From positions 589,655 through 653,654 of the forward strand of contig NZ_PUHY01000004.1 in the NCBI RefSeq assembly GCF_002967765.1: a stretch of DNA of 64,000 nucleotides, written 5' to 3'. Below are positions 34,353 to 43,635 of this stretch, one piece after another (positions within the stretch are counted from its first letter, which is position 1; each line of letters starts with the position of its first letter). The notes under the pieces are model-generated. The model did not search any database. It saw only the letters and a program-made list of their open reading frames with translations, and was not told the origin of the DNA. Made by a program: the position numbers and the translations under genes. The stretch is from Blastopirellula marina. GTDB lineage: Bacteria; Planctomycetota; Planctomycetia; Pirellulales; Pirellulaceae.

Positions 34353-34964
34353 CTACGTCGGTTGAGCCGAATTGCTGGGGCGAAATTCCGAGGACTTATG
34401 ATTAAGGCGAGTCAGGCGTCGTGCGACATGCACAATGATCGCGACGTGTACCCCCACGGCGACGCCTACCGCAATAAGGTGCGCTGACCAACTGGCATCT
34501 GCGCCGACGACCGCTACGCACCATCCGCCTAGCGGTAGGAACAGTAGCACGGCGGTGATCACGCCGGGGTTATATTCTCGGCGTTTGATTGTCATTCCGA
34601 TGTGGGGAACGGCGTTCACAACGGCTAGGTATCCCGCGACCAATCCTGCCACTGGAGAGTAGAACCACGCCGCGTAGAAAGCGATCAAATCAATCGCCCA
34701 TACTCCCAATGAATTGATCCAGAACGTTGCGGCTGGAGTGAGGGCTTCTCGACCTCCGCCGATCGTTCGGTTGATGTACAAGCGAAAGCGATCACCCTGA
34801 TGCTCTTCCCATTGGTGCAGCATGTACGCGGGAAGTTGGAGATAGACCAGCGCTAAGGCGAGCCCTGCCGAGGAAGCGATCAGTGGCGCGACTGCGAACA
34901 AAAACATTGAACTAAACAAAGCAGCGGCAGGCCACTGCCAGTCACGAACGAGCCAGTTCCACAT
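34353..34964 (-). CDS. HXXEE-motif membrane protein
   Basis: A 203-residue integral membrane protein with five or six helices. The H-Q-W-E-E-H sequence near residue 50 is the HXXEE signature of a family of unknown role, and N-A-V-P-H near 122 fits its second conserved patch. Convergent with the AHSA1 gene. Function unknown; possible metal ligands in the membrane core are His and Glu. Confidence 0.82.
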   Translation of the reverse strand: MWNWLVRDWQWPAAALFSSMFLFAVAPLIASSAGLALALVYLQLPAYMLHQWEEHQGDRFRLYINRTIGGGREALTPAATFWINSLGVWAIDLIAFYAAWFYSPVAGLVAGYLAVVNAVPHIGMTIKRREYNPGVITAVLLFLPLGGWCVAVVGADASWSAHLIAVGVAVGVHVAIIVHVARRLTRLNHKSSEFRPSNSAQPT

Positions 34965-35117
34965 CTCTTAGTCTCAATATGAAGCGTTGGTGAGAAACTC
35001 ACAATACGCCAGCCTACGTCGCGGATTGGTGTTCATGGGAGGAATTCGTTGACGGCCGCTCGAGGAACGGAATAATCGTTACGCATCGTACAACCTAATC
35101 TGGTACCTTAGAGCAAA

Positions 35118-35711
35118 CTACGTCACGTCGTGCTCGGGAGGCGGTTTCCCATTCGACGAAAGGACTGGGCGAATCACGACTAATGCCAGGATCAGTCCGA
35201 CGACAACTCCGAGATAGCCTGCGTTGTGGATATAGGCAACGCGAACAAACGCCCATTCTTCATCAATTCGGAGAACTCGGAGTATCGGTTTCCAGGCAGA
35301 ATAGTCTGCGGTCGGTCCACGCCAGATTCCGTAAAGGTAACCGCCAATCCCGAATAGCAGCACGCACGAAAAGATGATCGCAATGCCTCTCCCAATCTGT
35401 CGATGGGCGATCGATCTCGGCTGGTCCGGAATCAATCGACGTGCGAGAAGCCATGCCGCAAAGAGCCCTGCCCACCATGTCGCCAGGAAGCCGATCGTCC
35501 CGGCAAACATTCGATTACCCAAGCCGAGATCGGCATAGCGAAACTGATCGAACTTCAGCTTGGTAAAGTACTCTGGCGAGATTGAGTAGGTCACCTGATC
35601 ATGAACGATGCCATAAAGGCCAGCGATCATGCCCCCCACGATTGCTACGCCAAGCATTGCTGGCAAATCGGCCAAACGGATGTGGGGTACGAGATATTTC
35701 AATAACTTCAT
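35118..35711 (-). CDS. Four-helix membrane protein, unknown
   Basis: A 197-residue integral membrane protein with four hydrophobic helices (about 18-38, 70-92, 108-128 and 165-185) and Arg-rich short loops. I recognise no family. The ATG at 35711 lacks an evident ribosome binding site. It follows the HXXEE gene in the same direction with a 150-base gap. Confidence 0.6.
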   Translation of the reverse strand: MKLLKYLVPHIRLADLPAMLGVAIVGGMIAGLYGIVHDQVTYSISPEYFTKLKFDQFRYADLGLGNRMFAGTIGFLATWWAGLFAAWLLARRLIPDQPRSIAHRQIGRGIAIIFSCVLLFGIGGYLYGIWRGPTADYSAWKPILRVLRIDEEWAFVRVAYIHNAGYLGVVVGLILALVVIRPVLSSNGKPPPEHDVT

Positions 35712-36015
35712 GAGAGAGACCAATGATTCCTCTGTTTTCTAGGCCCCAATGATACCTCAGGGAAAGACCAGGATGTTTGTTGGTCGCCTCGAGTGCTGGC
35801 ATGGTGGAAAAAAAGTCTTATGCGGCTGACCGAAACAATGGGGCTTCACTCGCCCTAATGTGGCATCGCCTCGGTGGCCAAACCGCGACGATATGCCAAA
35901 TTGCTCGTGAACCTTTTAAACTGGGGCCGCTCTTAAAAGTTATCTGCCAAATTCGTTTTGGTAGGCGTTACCCGCATTGTCAGATTGGACTCGTGTGGGT
36001 AATATCTAACTTCTT
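35712..36015. other. Intergenic region before tRNA-Pro
   Basis: About 300 bases. No gene or structural RNA is recognised; a short plus-strand frame (35777-36025) runs into the tRNA and is not credible. Confidence 0.45.
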
Positions 36016-36090
36016 CGGGGTGTAGCGCAGCCTGGCTAGCGCATCTGCTTTGGGAGCAGAGGGTCGCAGGTTCGAATCCTGTCACCCCGA
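36016..36090 (+). tRNA. tRNA-Pro (anticodon UGG)
   Basis: A 75-base cloverleaf: acceptor CGGGGTG with CACCCCG, anticodon arm TCTGC-TTTGGGA-GCAGA with TGG at 34-36, T arm GGTTCGAATCC, discriminator A. CCA is not encoded. A terminator follows at six bases. Confidence 0.95.
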
Positions 36091-36095
36091 CTAAA

Positions 36096-36136
36096 CAAAA
36101 GCCTTTGTGCAACAATAACTTGTACGAAGGCTTTTG
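36096..36136 (+). terminator. Terminator after tRNA-Pro
   Basis: CAAAAGCCTT pairs with AAGGCTTTTG around a 21-base loop, the second arm running into TTTTGTTGTT. Confidence 0.75.
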
Positions 36137-36296
36137 TTGTTCTTGGAATTAGCTGTATTCCGGTTCGACGGAAAAGTGACCAGGGAATTTGGCCATCCCA
36201 TTGCTCCCCTATTTCCCATCGTAGCGACACCATCGAGATTGTCATTCCACCGGAATCGGCCTCTCTGAATCTTTTCAAATCTAGACTGGTGAGCTC

Positions 36297-36930
36297 GTGC
36301 GGTCTGCCTGGAATCTTGCGATAGCCTCAATCGCTCATTCACGCACATTGTCGCCAACGGTCGTTACGGCCGCGTTACCTCAACTAGCATCGTGGAGGCA
36401 TGTATCTCAGGACGGGCGATTCGTGCTCGTCATGGTTTCACCACTTCCTATCGATGAAGAGACAAGTCGAGGCAGTTTCGAGGCGGGCGAAACGGAAGAG
36501 ATCCGCACCAATTATTCGCAATCTGGTTTGTACCGGAACTACGGTACCGCCAGTCCTTTATGGACGCTGCCGTACGAAGACTGGACGCATCAGGTCTTCA
36601 TGGGGCCGGACGGGAAGCATCTCGTTATTGCCAGCGTCGGAGAGACAACGTGGAGTAATCAGAGTGATCACGCTGTGACCTTTTTCCGGAAGGGAATTCC
36701 GTTGGCGTCCTACATGTATGCCGATCTCACCTCATGGTGAGAGCAGCGGATGCCGCGTTTATCGGGAAGATCTGCAGAAGATTCGGCTTTCGATTCGGAT
36801 GCGTTGAGGTTCGGTTTGTCGACGCAGGAAGGGGTACGAACAACATTTGACGTGACGAACGGTCAGGTCATCATTGATCACGCGTCACCATTGCCGGTCT
36901 ACCTCGGTACCATGTCGTCGTTCTTATCAC
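36297..36930 (+). pseudogene. Remnant of a hypothetical gene with internal stop
   Basis: The plus-strand frame from 36297 to about 36930 has the amino-acid texture of a real protein in two stretches. The first (about 36396-36737) contains D-G-R-F-V-L-V-M-V-S-P, A-S-P-L-W-T-L-P and G-P-D-G-K-H-L-V; the second (about 36790-36905) contains F-D-V-T-N-G-Q-V-I. They are in the same frame but parted by a TGA at 36738. The 5' end has only a GTG without a ribosome binding site, and the 3' end runs into the convergent glpQ-like gene without its own stop. It is most easily read as a decayed gene with deletions. I cannot name the family. Confidence 0.6.
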
Positions 36931-36931
36931 C

Positions 36932-37942
36932 TTATTTCTGCTGCGACTTAAGCCAGTTAACGCTCAGGTCCGGGAAGTCGGTGCAAACATCGTCGACGTC
37001 TGCGACGTTGAATAACGCATCGTGTAAGGCATCAATCGTTGGGCAATTCTTGGGAAGGTCGTCCTGGCGAACAACACCGGTAATCACTCGCAGTCTGGCT
37101 TGATGCGCGGCCGTCGTGAAATCGCTGGCATGCGGCTGGCCATGTTCATCCCAGGTTACAACCCGTGGCAAGTTCGGAAATACTCCGTCAACGTAAGTTG
37201 CCAGTTCTTGAAGGGCGCCTGCTGTGGCAAGTTGGTCGTAATTAGAACCGTCGGCCCCGGTCTTCTTCCCGGAATAGATCATCATCAGCCGACCTTTCCA
37301 CCCCAATTCTTCACGCAAACGTTTAAGCGTCGATTGCTCGAAACATTGGATCCAACATGCGGAGTCTTTATTATTGCCGTAGCCATGACGGAAAAGGACT
37401 TTGTAGACCGCCAGTGTTACGTCGCGGCCTTCTTGCTGGTGAAATGTTGGGTTTTTTATCTCGGTGAAGAGACCAACATTGCGACCGGTACTGATATTCA
37501 TTCCTTGGATAAACCGGATCTCTTCGTCCAATGTGTGCAGTTGATACGAGTAACCGTCGATTGGAAAACGCCCTGGATTAACAGCTTCGCCGGTCCTGTA
37601 ATTGACACGTTGCGTCGCATTCAATTGCTTAATTTCCGCTAGTGTAAAATCGATGGCATAGTACCGGCCGTCTTCTCGCTTTCGCTGTGGAAATTGCGTT
37701 GCCACATCGGTGATTCCATCCAAGTGAATATCGTGCAGCACCAGGGGAACATTGTCTTTGGTGAGGACGACATCCTGCTCTAGGAAGTCAGAGCCTTGCG
37801 CGAATGCCATCGCTTTGGCTGGCAGACTGTGTTCGGGAAGGTAGCCGCTCGCCCCGCGGTGCGCAAAGACTTCGTGATGATCTGCTGCCCAGGCTGAGGT
37901 TGGAGCCAGCAACAGCGCGAGAATGAGCCCGACGTATTTCAT
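36932..37942 (-). CDS. glpQ: Secreted glycerophosphodiester phosphodiesterase
   Basis: Splits glycerophosphodiesters to glycerol-3-phosphate and an alcohol. The 336 residues begin with a signal peptide (cleaved near A-W-A, residue 19). Catalytic H-R-G-A-S-G-Y-L-P-E-H-S is at 28-39, E-Q-D-V near 55, V-L-H-D near 68 and T-E-I-K-N-P near 160. These give both His and the metal-binding Glu/Asp residues. The length and pattern fit the GlpQ (periplasmic) rather than the UgpQ branch. It faces the pseudogene and lies divergent from the S10 peptidase gene. Confidence 0.94.
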   Translation of the reverse strand: MKYVGLILALLLAPTSAWAADHHEVFAHRGASGYLPEHSLPAKAMAFAQGSDFLEQDVVLTKDNVPLVLHDIHLDGITDVATQFPQRKREDGRYYAIDFTLAEIKQLNATQRVNYRTGEAVNPGRFPIDGYSYQLHTLDEEIRFIQGMNISTGRNVGLFTEIKNPTFHQQEGRDVTLAVYKVLFRHGYGNNKDSACWIQCFEQSTLKRLREELGWKGRLMMIYSGKKTGADGSNYDQLATAGALQELATYVDGVFPNLPRVVTWDEHGQPHASDFTTAAHQARLRVITGVVRQDDLPKNCPTIDALHDALFNVADVDDVCTDFPDLSVNWLKSQQK

Positions 37943-38195
37943 GATGGTGATTCAAGTGGCAAGGAAGTAACGGAAAGACTTCAAGGTGGCATTGAATTTT
38001 ACCAGACAACGCCGATGCAGTCGCTGACGCGATACCTAACTCATCTGAAGTGAGAGCGTTAGTACGAATTGCTCGTTTTCGGCATTTAGTAGCGGGTGAT
38101 AGCCAAATAATGGGCAAGCAGACGCAGACGTGCGAAATGGCGCAACTATAATGCCAGCAGGTACAGAACACGATTGGCATAAGGAGCATCCACCG

Positions 38196-39776
38196 ATGCA
38201 GCGCTCGCGTACATTCGCTTGGTCTTTCTTGATTGTCCCCGCACTGGTTTTCGCCAGCCAATTTGGCCTCATGCCAACTTCCGAGGGGTGGGCACAGGAA
38301 TCGGCGGAGCAGGACCAAGCCAAGACGGAAGAGAAGTCACAAAAGCCAAAGGAGTTTGTGCGCGAGATCCCAACCGAAACGTCCGTCGTGACGCAGCATG
38401 AAGTGACGGTCAACGGCGAGACGATTCCCTACGAAGCGACCGCAGGAACTCAACCGGTTTGGGACGACAAGGGTAAGCCTCTCGCTACTCTGTTCTATAC
38501 CTTCTACCGCCGCACCGATGTCGAAGATACCGATCGTCGCCCTCTCTTGATCTCGTTTAATGGTGGTCCAGGTTCTGCCTCGGTATGGATGCACTTGGCG
38601 TACACTGGCCCGCGCATGCTGAACATCGACGAAGAAGGTTACCCGGTCCAGCCTTACGGTGTTCGCGAAAATCCACATACCATTTTGGACATCGCCGACA
38701 TTGTGTACGTGAATCCGGTTAACACCGGTTACTCGCGGATCGTCAACGAGAAAGCAGATCCCAAGCAATTCTTTGGTGTCAATCAAGATGTCTCGTACTT
38801 GGCCGAATGGATCAATACGTTCGTCAGCCGGGTGAATCGCTGGCAATCGCCGAAGTACCTGATCGGCGAGAGCTACGGAACGACGCGTGTCTCTGGCCTG
38901 GCCTATGAACTTCAAAGCAGCCAATGGATGTATCTCAACGGTGTGATCCTGGTTTCTCCAACGGAACTCGGGATCGAACGAGATGGCGCCGTCGATGCCG
39001 CCAACCGTTTACCTTATTACGCCGCGACAGCGTGGTATCACAAAAAGCTTTCCGAGGAACTTCAAAAGCAAGACTTGATGGAAGTTCTGGAGCAAGCCGA
39101 AAAGTTTACGATCGACAAGCTGCTACCGACAATGGCCCGTGGGGCCTGGGCGAGTGATGAAGATCGTGCGGAAGCGATCAAGGGCTTCGCTAAATATTCG
39201 GGACTCAGCGAAAGTGTGGTCGAGCAATACAACCTCGATGTACCCACGCGATTTTATTGGAAAGAACTCCTCCGCGGGGAAGGACGAACGATCGGTCGCC
39301 TTGACTCTCGCTATCAAGGGATCGATCGTCAAGATGCTGGCGACTCGCCTGATTTTAACGCCGAACTAGCTTCATGGCTGCACTCGTTTACACCGGCGAT
39401 TAACTGGTACTTCCCCAATGAGCTGAAGTTCAAGACCGACGTGAAGTACAACATGTTCGGTCCCGTTGGACGTTGGGATTGGGATGGTGATCAGACCGGA
39501 GAGAACCTCCGCCAAGCGATGGCCATGAACCCTTACCTTCAGGTGATGATTCAATCGGGCTATTACGATGGGGCGACTACGTACTTCAATGCCAAGTACA
39601 CCATGTGGCACTTAGACCCCAGTGGCAAGATGAAGGATCGACTGCAATTCAAAGGCTATCGCAGTGGTCACATGATGTATCTTCGCAACGATGATCTCCG
39701 TCAGGCAAACGACGATATTCGCGAGTTCGTCAAGCAATCGTTGCCAGCTGACGGAACTCCTGCAAAGTACGAATAA
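38196..39776 (+). CDS. Secreted serine carboxypeptidase (S10 family)
   Basis: A 526-residue exported peptidase that removes C-terminal residues. AAGGAGC precedes the ATG at 38196, and the signal peptide ends about residue 34. After a charged linker (35-60) the S10 domain shows F-N-G-G-P-G-S-A-S near 130, G-E-S-Y-G-T-T-R near 228 (catalytic Ser), Q-S-G-Y-Y-D-G-A-T-T near 450 (Asp) and Y-R-S-G-H-M-M-Y near 488 (His). All three triad residues are there. The branch is the bacterial one frequent in planctomycetes and acidobacteria. Confidence 0.93.
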   Translation: MQRSRTFAWSFLIVPALVFASQFGLMPTSEGWAQESAEQDQAKTEEKSQKPKEFVREIPTETSVVTQHEVTVNGETIPYEATAGTQPVWDDKGKPLATLFYTFYRRTDVEDTDRRPLLISFNGGPGSASVWMHLAYTGPRMLNIDEEGYPVQPYGVRENPHTILDIADIVYVNPVNTGYSRIVNEKADPKQFFGVNQDVSYLAEWINTFVSRVNRWQSPKYLIGESYGTTRVSGLAYELQSSQWMYLNGVILVSPTELGIERDGAVDAANRLPYYAATAWYHKKLSEELQKQDLMEVLEQAEKFTIDKLLPTMARGAWASDEDRAEAIKGFAKYSGLSESVVEQYNLDVPTRFYWKELLRGEGRTIGRLDSRYQGIDRQDAGDSPDFNAELASWLHSFTPAINWYFPNELKFKTDVKYNMFGPVGRWDWDGDQTGENLRQAMAMNPYLQVMIQSGYYDGATTYFNAKYTMWHLDPSGKMKDRLQFKGYRSGHMMYLRNDDLRQANDDIREFVKQSLPADGTPAKYE

Positions 39777-40084
39777 ACGCAGGGTGGCAGCCGGGACGCT
39801 ACGTTGGAATGGGTTCACGTGGCGTCTTGTGTCAGACACGGGGGATTTATGTTTCGTGCGAAGTCTACCAGTATTTGGCACATGTCCGTCCGCTCATAGG
39901 TGGCATTTTAGTGGTGAATCCGTGATCTTCGAAGGTTACGTTTTTGCCTCTTTCGTTTTTGTGTCGCATACTTCGATGGATGATGTTCCCGAACTACGGC
40001 AGGCCCAAGCAGCTGCCGAGCGACTCATCTGGCAGAATCTCTGTGGGGCATTATCGATCACTCGAAACACACGAAAGCGACTCG
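39777..40084. other. Intergenic region upstream of the receiver gene
   Basis: About 308 bases. The frame upstream of the receiver start has no ribosome binding site and no family pattern. No hairpin with a T run is seen after the peptidase gene. Nothing else is recognised. Confidence 0.4.
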
Positions 40085-40528
40085 ATGCAGTCTACCAATC
40101 GAACGATCTTGCATGTCGATGATTCCGCGATGATTCGTCAACTGGTGCACGACCACTACACCGAACTCGGGTACCAGGTGATCTCGATCGCCGATCCCCG
40201 TGAAGTGATGGCGGCCCTCATGGAAAACAATTGCCAGGTCGTCATTTCCGATATCGAAATGGAACCGATTGACGGTCTCACCCTGCTTCGCGAGATCAAG
40301 AAAGAAGACGGCGGCGTGTCGGTGATCATGCTTTCAATGCGTGCTGACACCAACACCATATTGCGATCGATGCGTTGGGGAGCGGATGCTTACATCTTTA
40401 AACCGCTGAATGACTTCACTCGGTTGGATGCTGCCGTCATGGCTACATTTCGAAAGTACGAAGCTTGGTGGGATGCTCTCCAAGAGGGAAGAAATCGCAA
40501 CTCCCGAAACGAACCCTCGCTGGCGTAA
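40085..40528 (+). CDS. Stand-alone CheY-like response regulator
   Basis: A single receiver domain of 147 residues. Acidic pocket Asp12-Asp13, phosphorylated Asp56 in V-I-S-D-I-E-M, switch Ser83 and Lys105 in F-K-P are all present. A C-terminal tail of about 30 residues after helix 5 is Arg/Asn-rich and has no output domain. It starts a run of three same-strand signalling genes (receiver, PAS, MCP), though gaps of 240 and 12 bases suggest two transcripts. It is probably the phosphate acceptor or sink of the pathway. Confidence 0.92.
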   Translation: MQSTNRTILHVDDSAMIRQLVHDHYTELGYQVISIADPREVMAALMENNCQVVISDIEMEPIDGLTLLREIKKEDGGVSVIMLSMRADTNTILRSMRWGADAYIFKPLNDFTRLDAAVMATFRKYEAWWDALQEGRNRNSRNEPSLA

Positions 40529-40769
40529 TTGCTCCGCGAATAGATTTATTCGCGTGCGAACCATCTCTTTCCATGCTTTTCTCAATGCTCCGGTCGTAAC
40601 GATTACCGCGCCCAAGCTCCCTAAACTACGGTAAGGCGCAGGGGTTAACTGCCTCGCTCTTTGCGCTTTCTTCTAGATTGTTCCCATATTTGATCATCGC
40701 ATGGGAAGCATATTTGGAAGCATGTAACGTCGAATCCAAGTTGTGTTCGGCGGACGAGGGGCAAAGCCG

Positions 40770-41306
40770 ATGATCAAACCACATGTTCAACCGACCGGGC
40801 ATGAAGTGACGTTTGGCGACGATGAAATAATCGTCAGCAAGACAGATCCCAAAGGGATTATCACATACGCCAACCAAACTTTTATTGAAGTGGCTGGCTA
40901 CACCGAGGAAGAACTTCTCGGTGCTCCCCACAACGTCATCCGCCACCCCGACATGCCTCGATGCGTGTTTAAACTTCTGTGGGAGACGATTGCCGCCGGC
41001 AATGAAATCTTCGCGTACGTCGTCAATCTTTGCAAAAACGGTGATCATTACTGGGTCTTGGCACACGTCACGCCTAGTTTCAACGCCCAGGGCCATATCG
41101 TTGGCTATCACTCCAGCCGGCGAGTACCTGACCGTACTGCGATCGACAAGATTGTTCCGATCTACGCTTCGCTGAAGAAGATCGAAGATTCCAACCCTGA
41201 CTGGCGGGAAGGCATGAGAGAGGCTGAGGCTGAACTTGGCCGTCTGCTCGAATCGGTTGGAATGTCGTACGACGAATTCGCTTTCTCGCTGGTCCAGTGT
41301 GTTTAG
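40770..41306 (+). CDS. Aer-like PAS sensor protein without membrane anchor
   Basis: A 178-residue soluble protein with one PAS domain (about 15-125). It is very close to the FAD-binding PAS of the aerotaxis receptor Aer: T-Y-A-N-Q-T-F-I-E-V-A-G-Y-T-x-E-E-L, P-H-N-V-I-R-H-P-D-M-P and N-G-D-H-Y-W-V are all there. About 50 residues of helix follow, without the membrane segment, HAMP or signalling domain of Aer. GAGGGG precedes the ATG at 40770. It is 12 bases before the MCP gene, so the sensor and the signalling part of one receptor are encoded as two proteins. Confidence 0.9.
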   Translation: MIKPHVQPTGHEVTFGDDEIIVSKTDPKGIITYANQTFIEVAGYTEEELLGAPHNVIRHPDMPRCVFKLLWETIAAGNEIFAYVVNLCKNGDHYWVLAHVTPSFNAQGHIVGYHSSRRVPDRTAIDKIVPIYASLKKIEDSNPDWREGMREAEAELGRLLESVGMSYDEFAFSLVQCV

Positions 41307-41318
41307 GAGTCGGAAGTC

Positions 41319-42563
41319 ATGTCACAAGTAATCGATCAGGTCTCTGAAAACACGGAAAACAAAGTGCTAGCGGCCCGAGTCAAGGAAGTCGAGGCACGTC
41401 TCGAGCAGTACGACCATTGGATTGAACGGGCCACCGAAGTCTGCATTCGCGCCGCCCATGGAGATCTCGAAACTCGCCTTCTTCATGTCGACGCTGAGGG
41501 AGATCTGGCACGCTTGATGTTCAGCATCAATGGTCTGCTCGACTACACAGACGCGTTCGTTCGCGAAGCAAAAGCGGTGCTTGGATTCACGGCTCAAGGA
41601 AAGTTCTTCCGTCGAGTGATCTTGCGAGGTATGGTCGGTACCTTCAAGCACGCCGCGCAAATCATCAATCAGTCGACCGAGGAAATGAAGCACGCAGCGG
41701 ACGAACTGGCGCACGCCGATTCTCGTCGACTTGCGATTGCCGACCAGTTCGAGGCCACGGTCAAAGAGATTGCCACTTCGGTTGCCGCGTCCGCGAATGA
41801 TATTCGAGGTACGAGTGGTCAACTTGCGGCAACAGCACAGCATACGGCCCGCCAAGCCGACGAAACCTCGCAATCAGCCGACCGAACCAAAGCCATCGTC
41901 TCTCAGGTCGATCAGGCAAGTCAAATGCTGGCCGACAGCATCGGCCAAGTAAACACGCAGGTTGCTGAGACGAACCAAGTCGTCCAGCGTGCGGTTAGCG
42001 AATCGAAAGAAGCCAATACGATTGTTGTCGGTTTAGAGCAATCCTCGACCCGGATCGGAACGGTAGTTGAAACCATCGCCGAGATTGCCAAGCAAACGAA
42101 TCTCTTGTCGCTAAATGCGGCGATCGAGGCGGCGAGGGCAGGGGAGGCCGGCCTCGGATTCGCCGTGGTTGCCGCCGAAGTGCGTAAACTAGCTGAACAA
42201 ACTCGTGATGCGACAAACGCCGCCAAAGATGAAATTGGTTGCGTCCAAGACTCGTCCGCCAAAGCCGCGCGAGCGATCACGGCGTGCGGGGAGATGATAT
42301 CGGAGATCAACGACTTCAGTGAAAAGGTCTTCCAACTGGTCCAAGAGCAGGCGAGTGCGACCGCGGAAATTCGCATGAGTGCTACCGAAGCGGCAACCGA
42401 AACTTCCAGCGTGTCCGACTCGGTCAATCAGACGACCCAAGCTGTTGCCGAAACGCGAGAATCGTCCGAGAGGTTAGTTACCGCGGCAACCGAGCTGCAG
42501 AGCTTTTCGACGAAACTATCCCAGAGCGTCGATGAATTGCTGACGACGATCCGGAAGGTATGA
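41319..42563 (+). CDS. Soluble methyl-accepting chemotaxis-like protein
   Basis: A 414-residue cytoplasmic MCP with no membrane helix or signal peptide. Residues about 15-85 resemble a HAMP-like helical unit ([10 protein letters not shown]), and the rest is the long coiled coil with the conserved tip [21 protein letters not shown] near 258-278. Glu/Gln-rich patches on both sides could be methylation sites. GGAGTCGGAAG precedes the start. The upstream PAS protein presumably supplies the signal. No cheA, cheW or cheR gene is nearby. A perfect terminator follows. Confidence 0.92.
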   Translation: MSQVIDQVSENTENKVLAARVKEVEARLEQYDHWIERATEVCIRAAHGDLETRLLHVDAEGDLARLMFSINGLLDYTDAFVREAKAVLGFTAQGKFFRRVILRGMVGTFKHAAQIINQSTEEMKHAADELAHADSRRLAIADQFEATVKEIATSVAASANDIRGTSGQLAATAQHTARQADETSQSADRTKAIVSQVDQASQMLADSIGQVNTQVAETNQVVQRAVSESKEANTIVVGLEQSSTRIGTVVETIAEIAKQTNLLSLNAAIEAARAGEAGLGFAVVAAEVRKLAEQTRDATNAAKDEIGCVQDSSAKAARAITACGEMISEINDFSEKVFQLVQEQASATAEIRMSATEAATETSSVSDSVNQTTQAVAETRESSERLVTAATELQSFSTKLSQSVDELLTTIRKV

Positions 42564-42590
42564 GACCAATTAGCGAGAACGTAGACCATA

Positions 42591-42622
42591 AAAAAACGGG
42601 AGCCAATCGGCTCCCGTTTTGA
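42591..42622. terminator. Bidirectional terminator between the MCP and parB genes
   Basis: A perfect AAAACGGGAGCC / GGCTCCCGTTTT stem with a four-base AATC loop, an A run on the left and T runs on the right, serves the converging MCP and parB genes. Confidence 0.92.
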
Positions 42623-42648
42623 TTTAATCATTTAGATCGCACGCCTAA

Positions 42649-43635
42649 TTAGGCGGCTCGTCGGTCGGAGTCAACGTCGGCGAGCAAGTACTCGTTCAGC
42701 CGATCAAACTCATCGGCATTCTTGAAGTGGATAACGATCTTGCCACCCTTGGTCGACTGCTTGATATCGACCTTCGTGCCCAGGGCCATTCGCAGATCTT
42801 CTTCCAAAGAGACAACTTGCTTCGACTTGGTGCGGGCACCTTTCTTCGCCGGAGCAGGAATGTCGGTTGCTTCGTCGCCATTTAAGAAGTCCTGCACGGC
42901 CTGTTCGGTGGATCGGACGCTCCAACCGTCACGGACAATCCGCGTTGCAAATTCGCATTGGGTCACTTCATCACCGAGTGGCAGCAAAGCACGAGCATGG
43001 CCTTGCGAAAGCTCGCCACTGTGGACCGACGCTTTGACCGCGTCTGGCAGATCGAGCAGACGAACCAGGTTGGCGATCGTACTGCGATCGACTTTGATCC
43101 GATCGGCCAGTTCGCCCTGTGTTGCGTTGTGCTGCTCGAGGTAACGCTGGAAGCTGATCGCTTTTTCCAGTGGGTTAAGATCTTGCCGCTGCAAATTTTC
43201 GACAATGGCCAGTTCCGCGACCAAGCGATCGTCTGCTTCTCGAACCAAGGCTGGAATTGAATCCCAACCGGCGATACCGGCCGCACGAAGGCGACGCTCG
43301 CCACTGATCAATTGAAAGCGTTCACCAACCTGGCGAACGACAATCGGTTGCAGGATATCGTGCTGCTTGAGGCTTTCGGCCAGCGAAGCGATTTCCGCGT
43401 CGTCAAAGTTGTGGCGCGGTTGATAGGGGTTGCGATCGATCTGGTCGAGCGCGATCCGCGAAGCATCGCTCTTCTGAGCAGCTTCTTCGGTGAAGTCTGA
43501 TTCTGCCAGGCGAGGTCGGAATGGAACTGTTTCCGAATCAGGAGCGTCTTCTCGCAATTCCACTTCGGCTGCCTGATCGGTCGGGTCGCCTAACAGGGCT
43601 GCCAAACCACGCCCCAATCGCTTTTGTCTAGTCAC
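42649..43635 (-). CDS. parB: Chromosome partitioning protein ParB
   Basis: A CTP-dependent DNA clamp that loads at parS and organises the origin region. 328 residues: an R-L-G-R-G-L-A-A-L-L opening that binds ParA, then a CTPase domain (about 60-155) with N-P-Y-Q-P-R and the G-E-R-R-L-R-A-A motif. The HTH domain (about 170-230) has T-Q-G-E-L-A-D-R-I-K-V-D-R-S-T-I-A-N and G-H-A-R-A-L-L. A C-terminal dimerisation domain follows. ParA ends eight bases inside this gene. Four parS sites lie within 0.8-1.7 kb, so the cluster is complete. Confidence 0.97.
   Translation of the reverse strand: MTRQKRLGRGLAALLGDPTDQAAEVELREDAPDSETVPFRPRLAESDFTEEAAQKSDASRIALDQIDRNPYQPRHNFDDAEIASLAESLKQHDILQPIVVRQVGERFQLISGERRLRAAGIAGWDSIPALVREADDRLVAELAIVENLQRQDLNPLEKAISFQRYLEQHNATQGELADRIKVDRSTIANLVRLLDLPDAVKASVHSGELSQGHARALLPLGDEVTQCEFATRIVRDGWSVRSTEQAVQDFLNGDEATDIPAPAKKGARTKSKQVVSLEEDLRMALGTKVDIKQSTKGGKIVIHFKNADEFDRLNEYLLADVDSDRRAA

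Noticed and set aside
35777..36025. Short plus-strand frame before tRNA-Pro
   Set aside because: It runs into the tRNA and has no ribosome binding site or family pattern.
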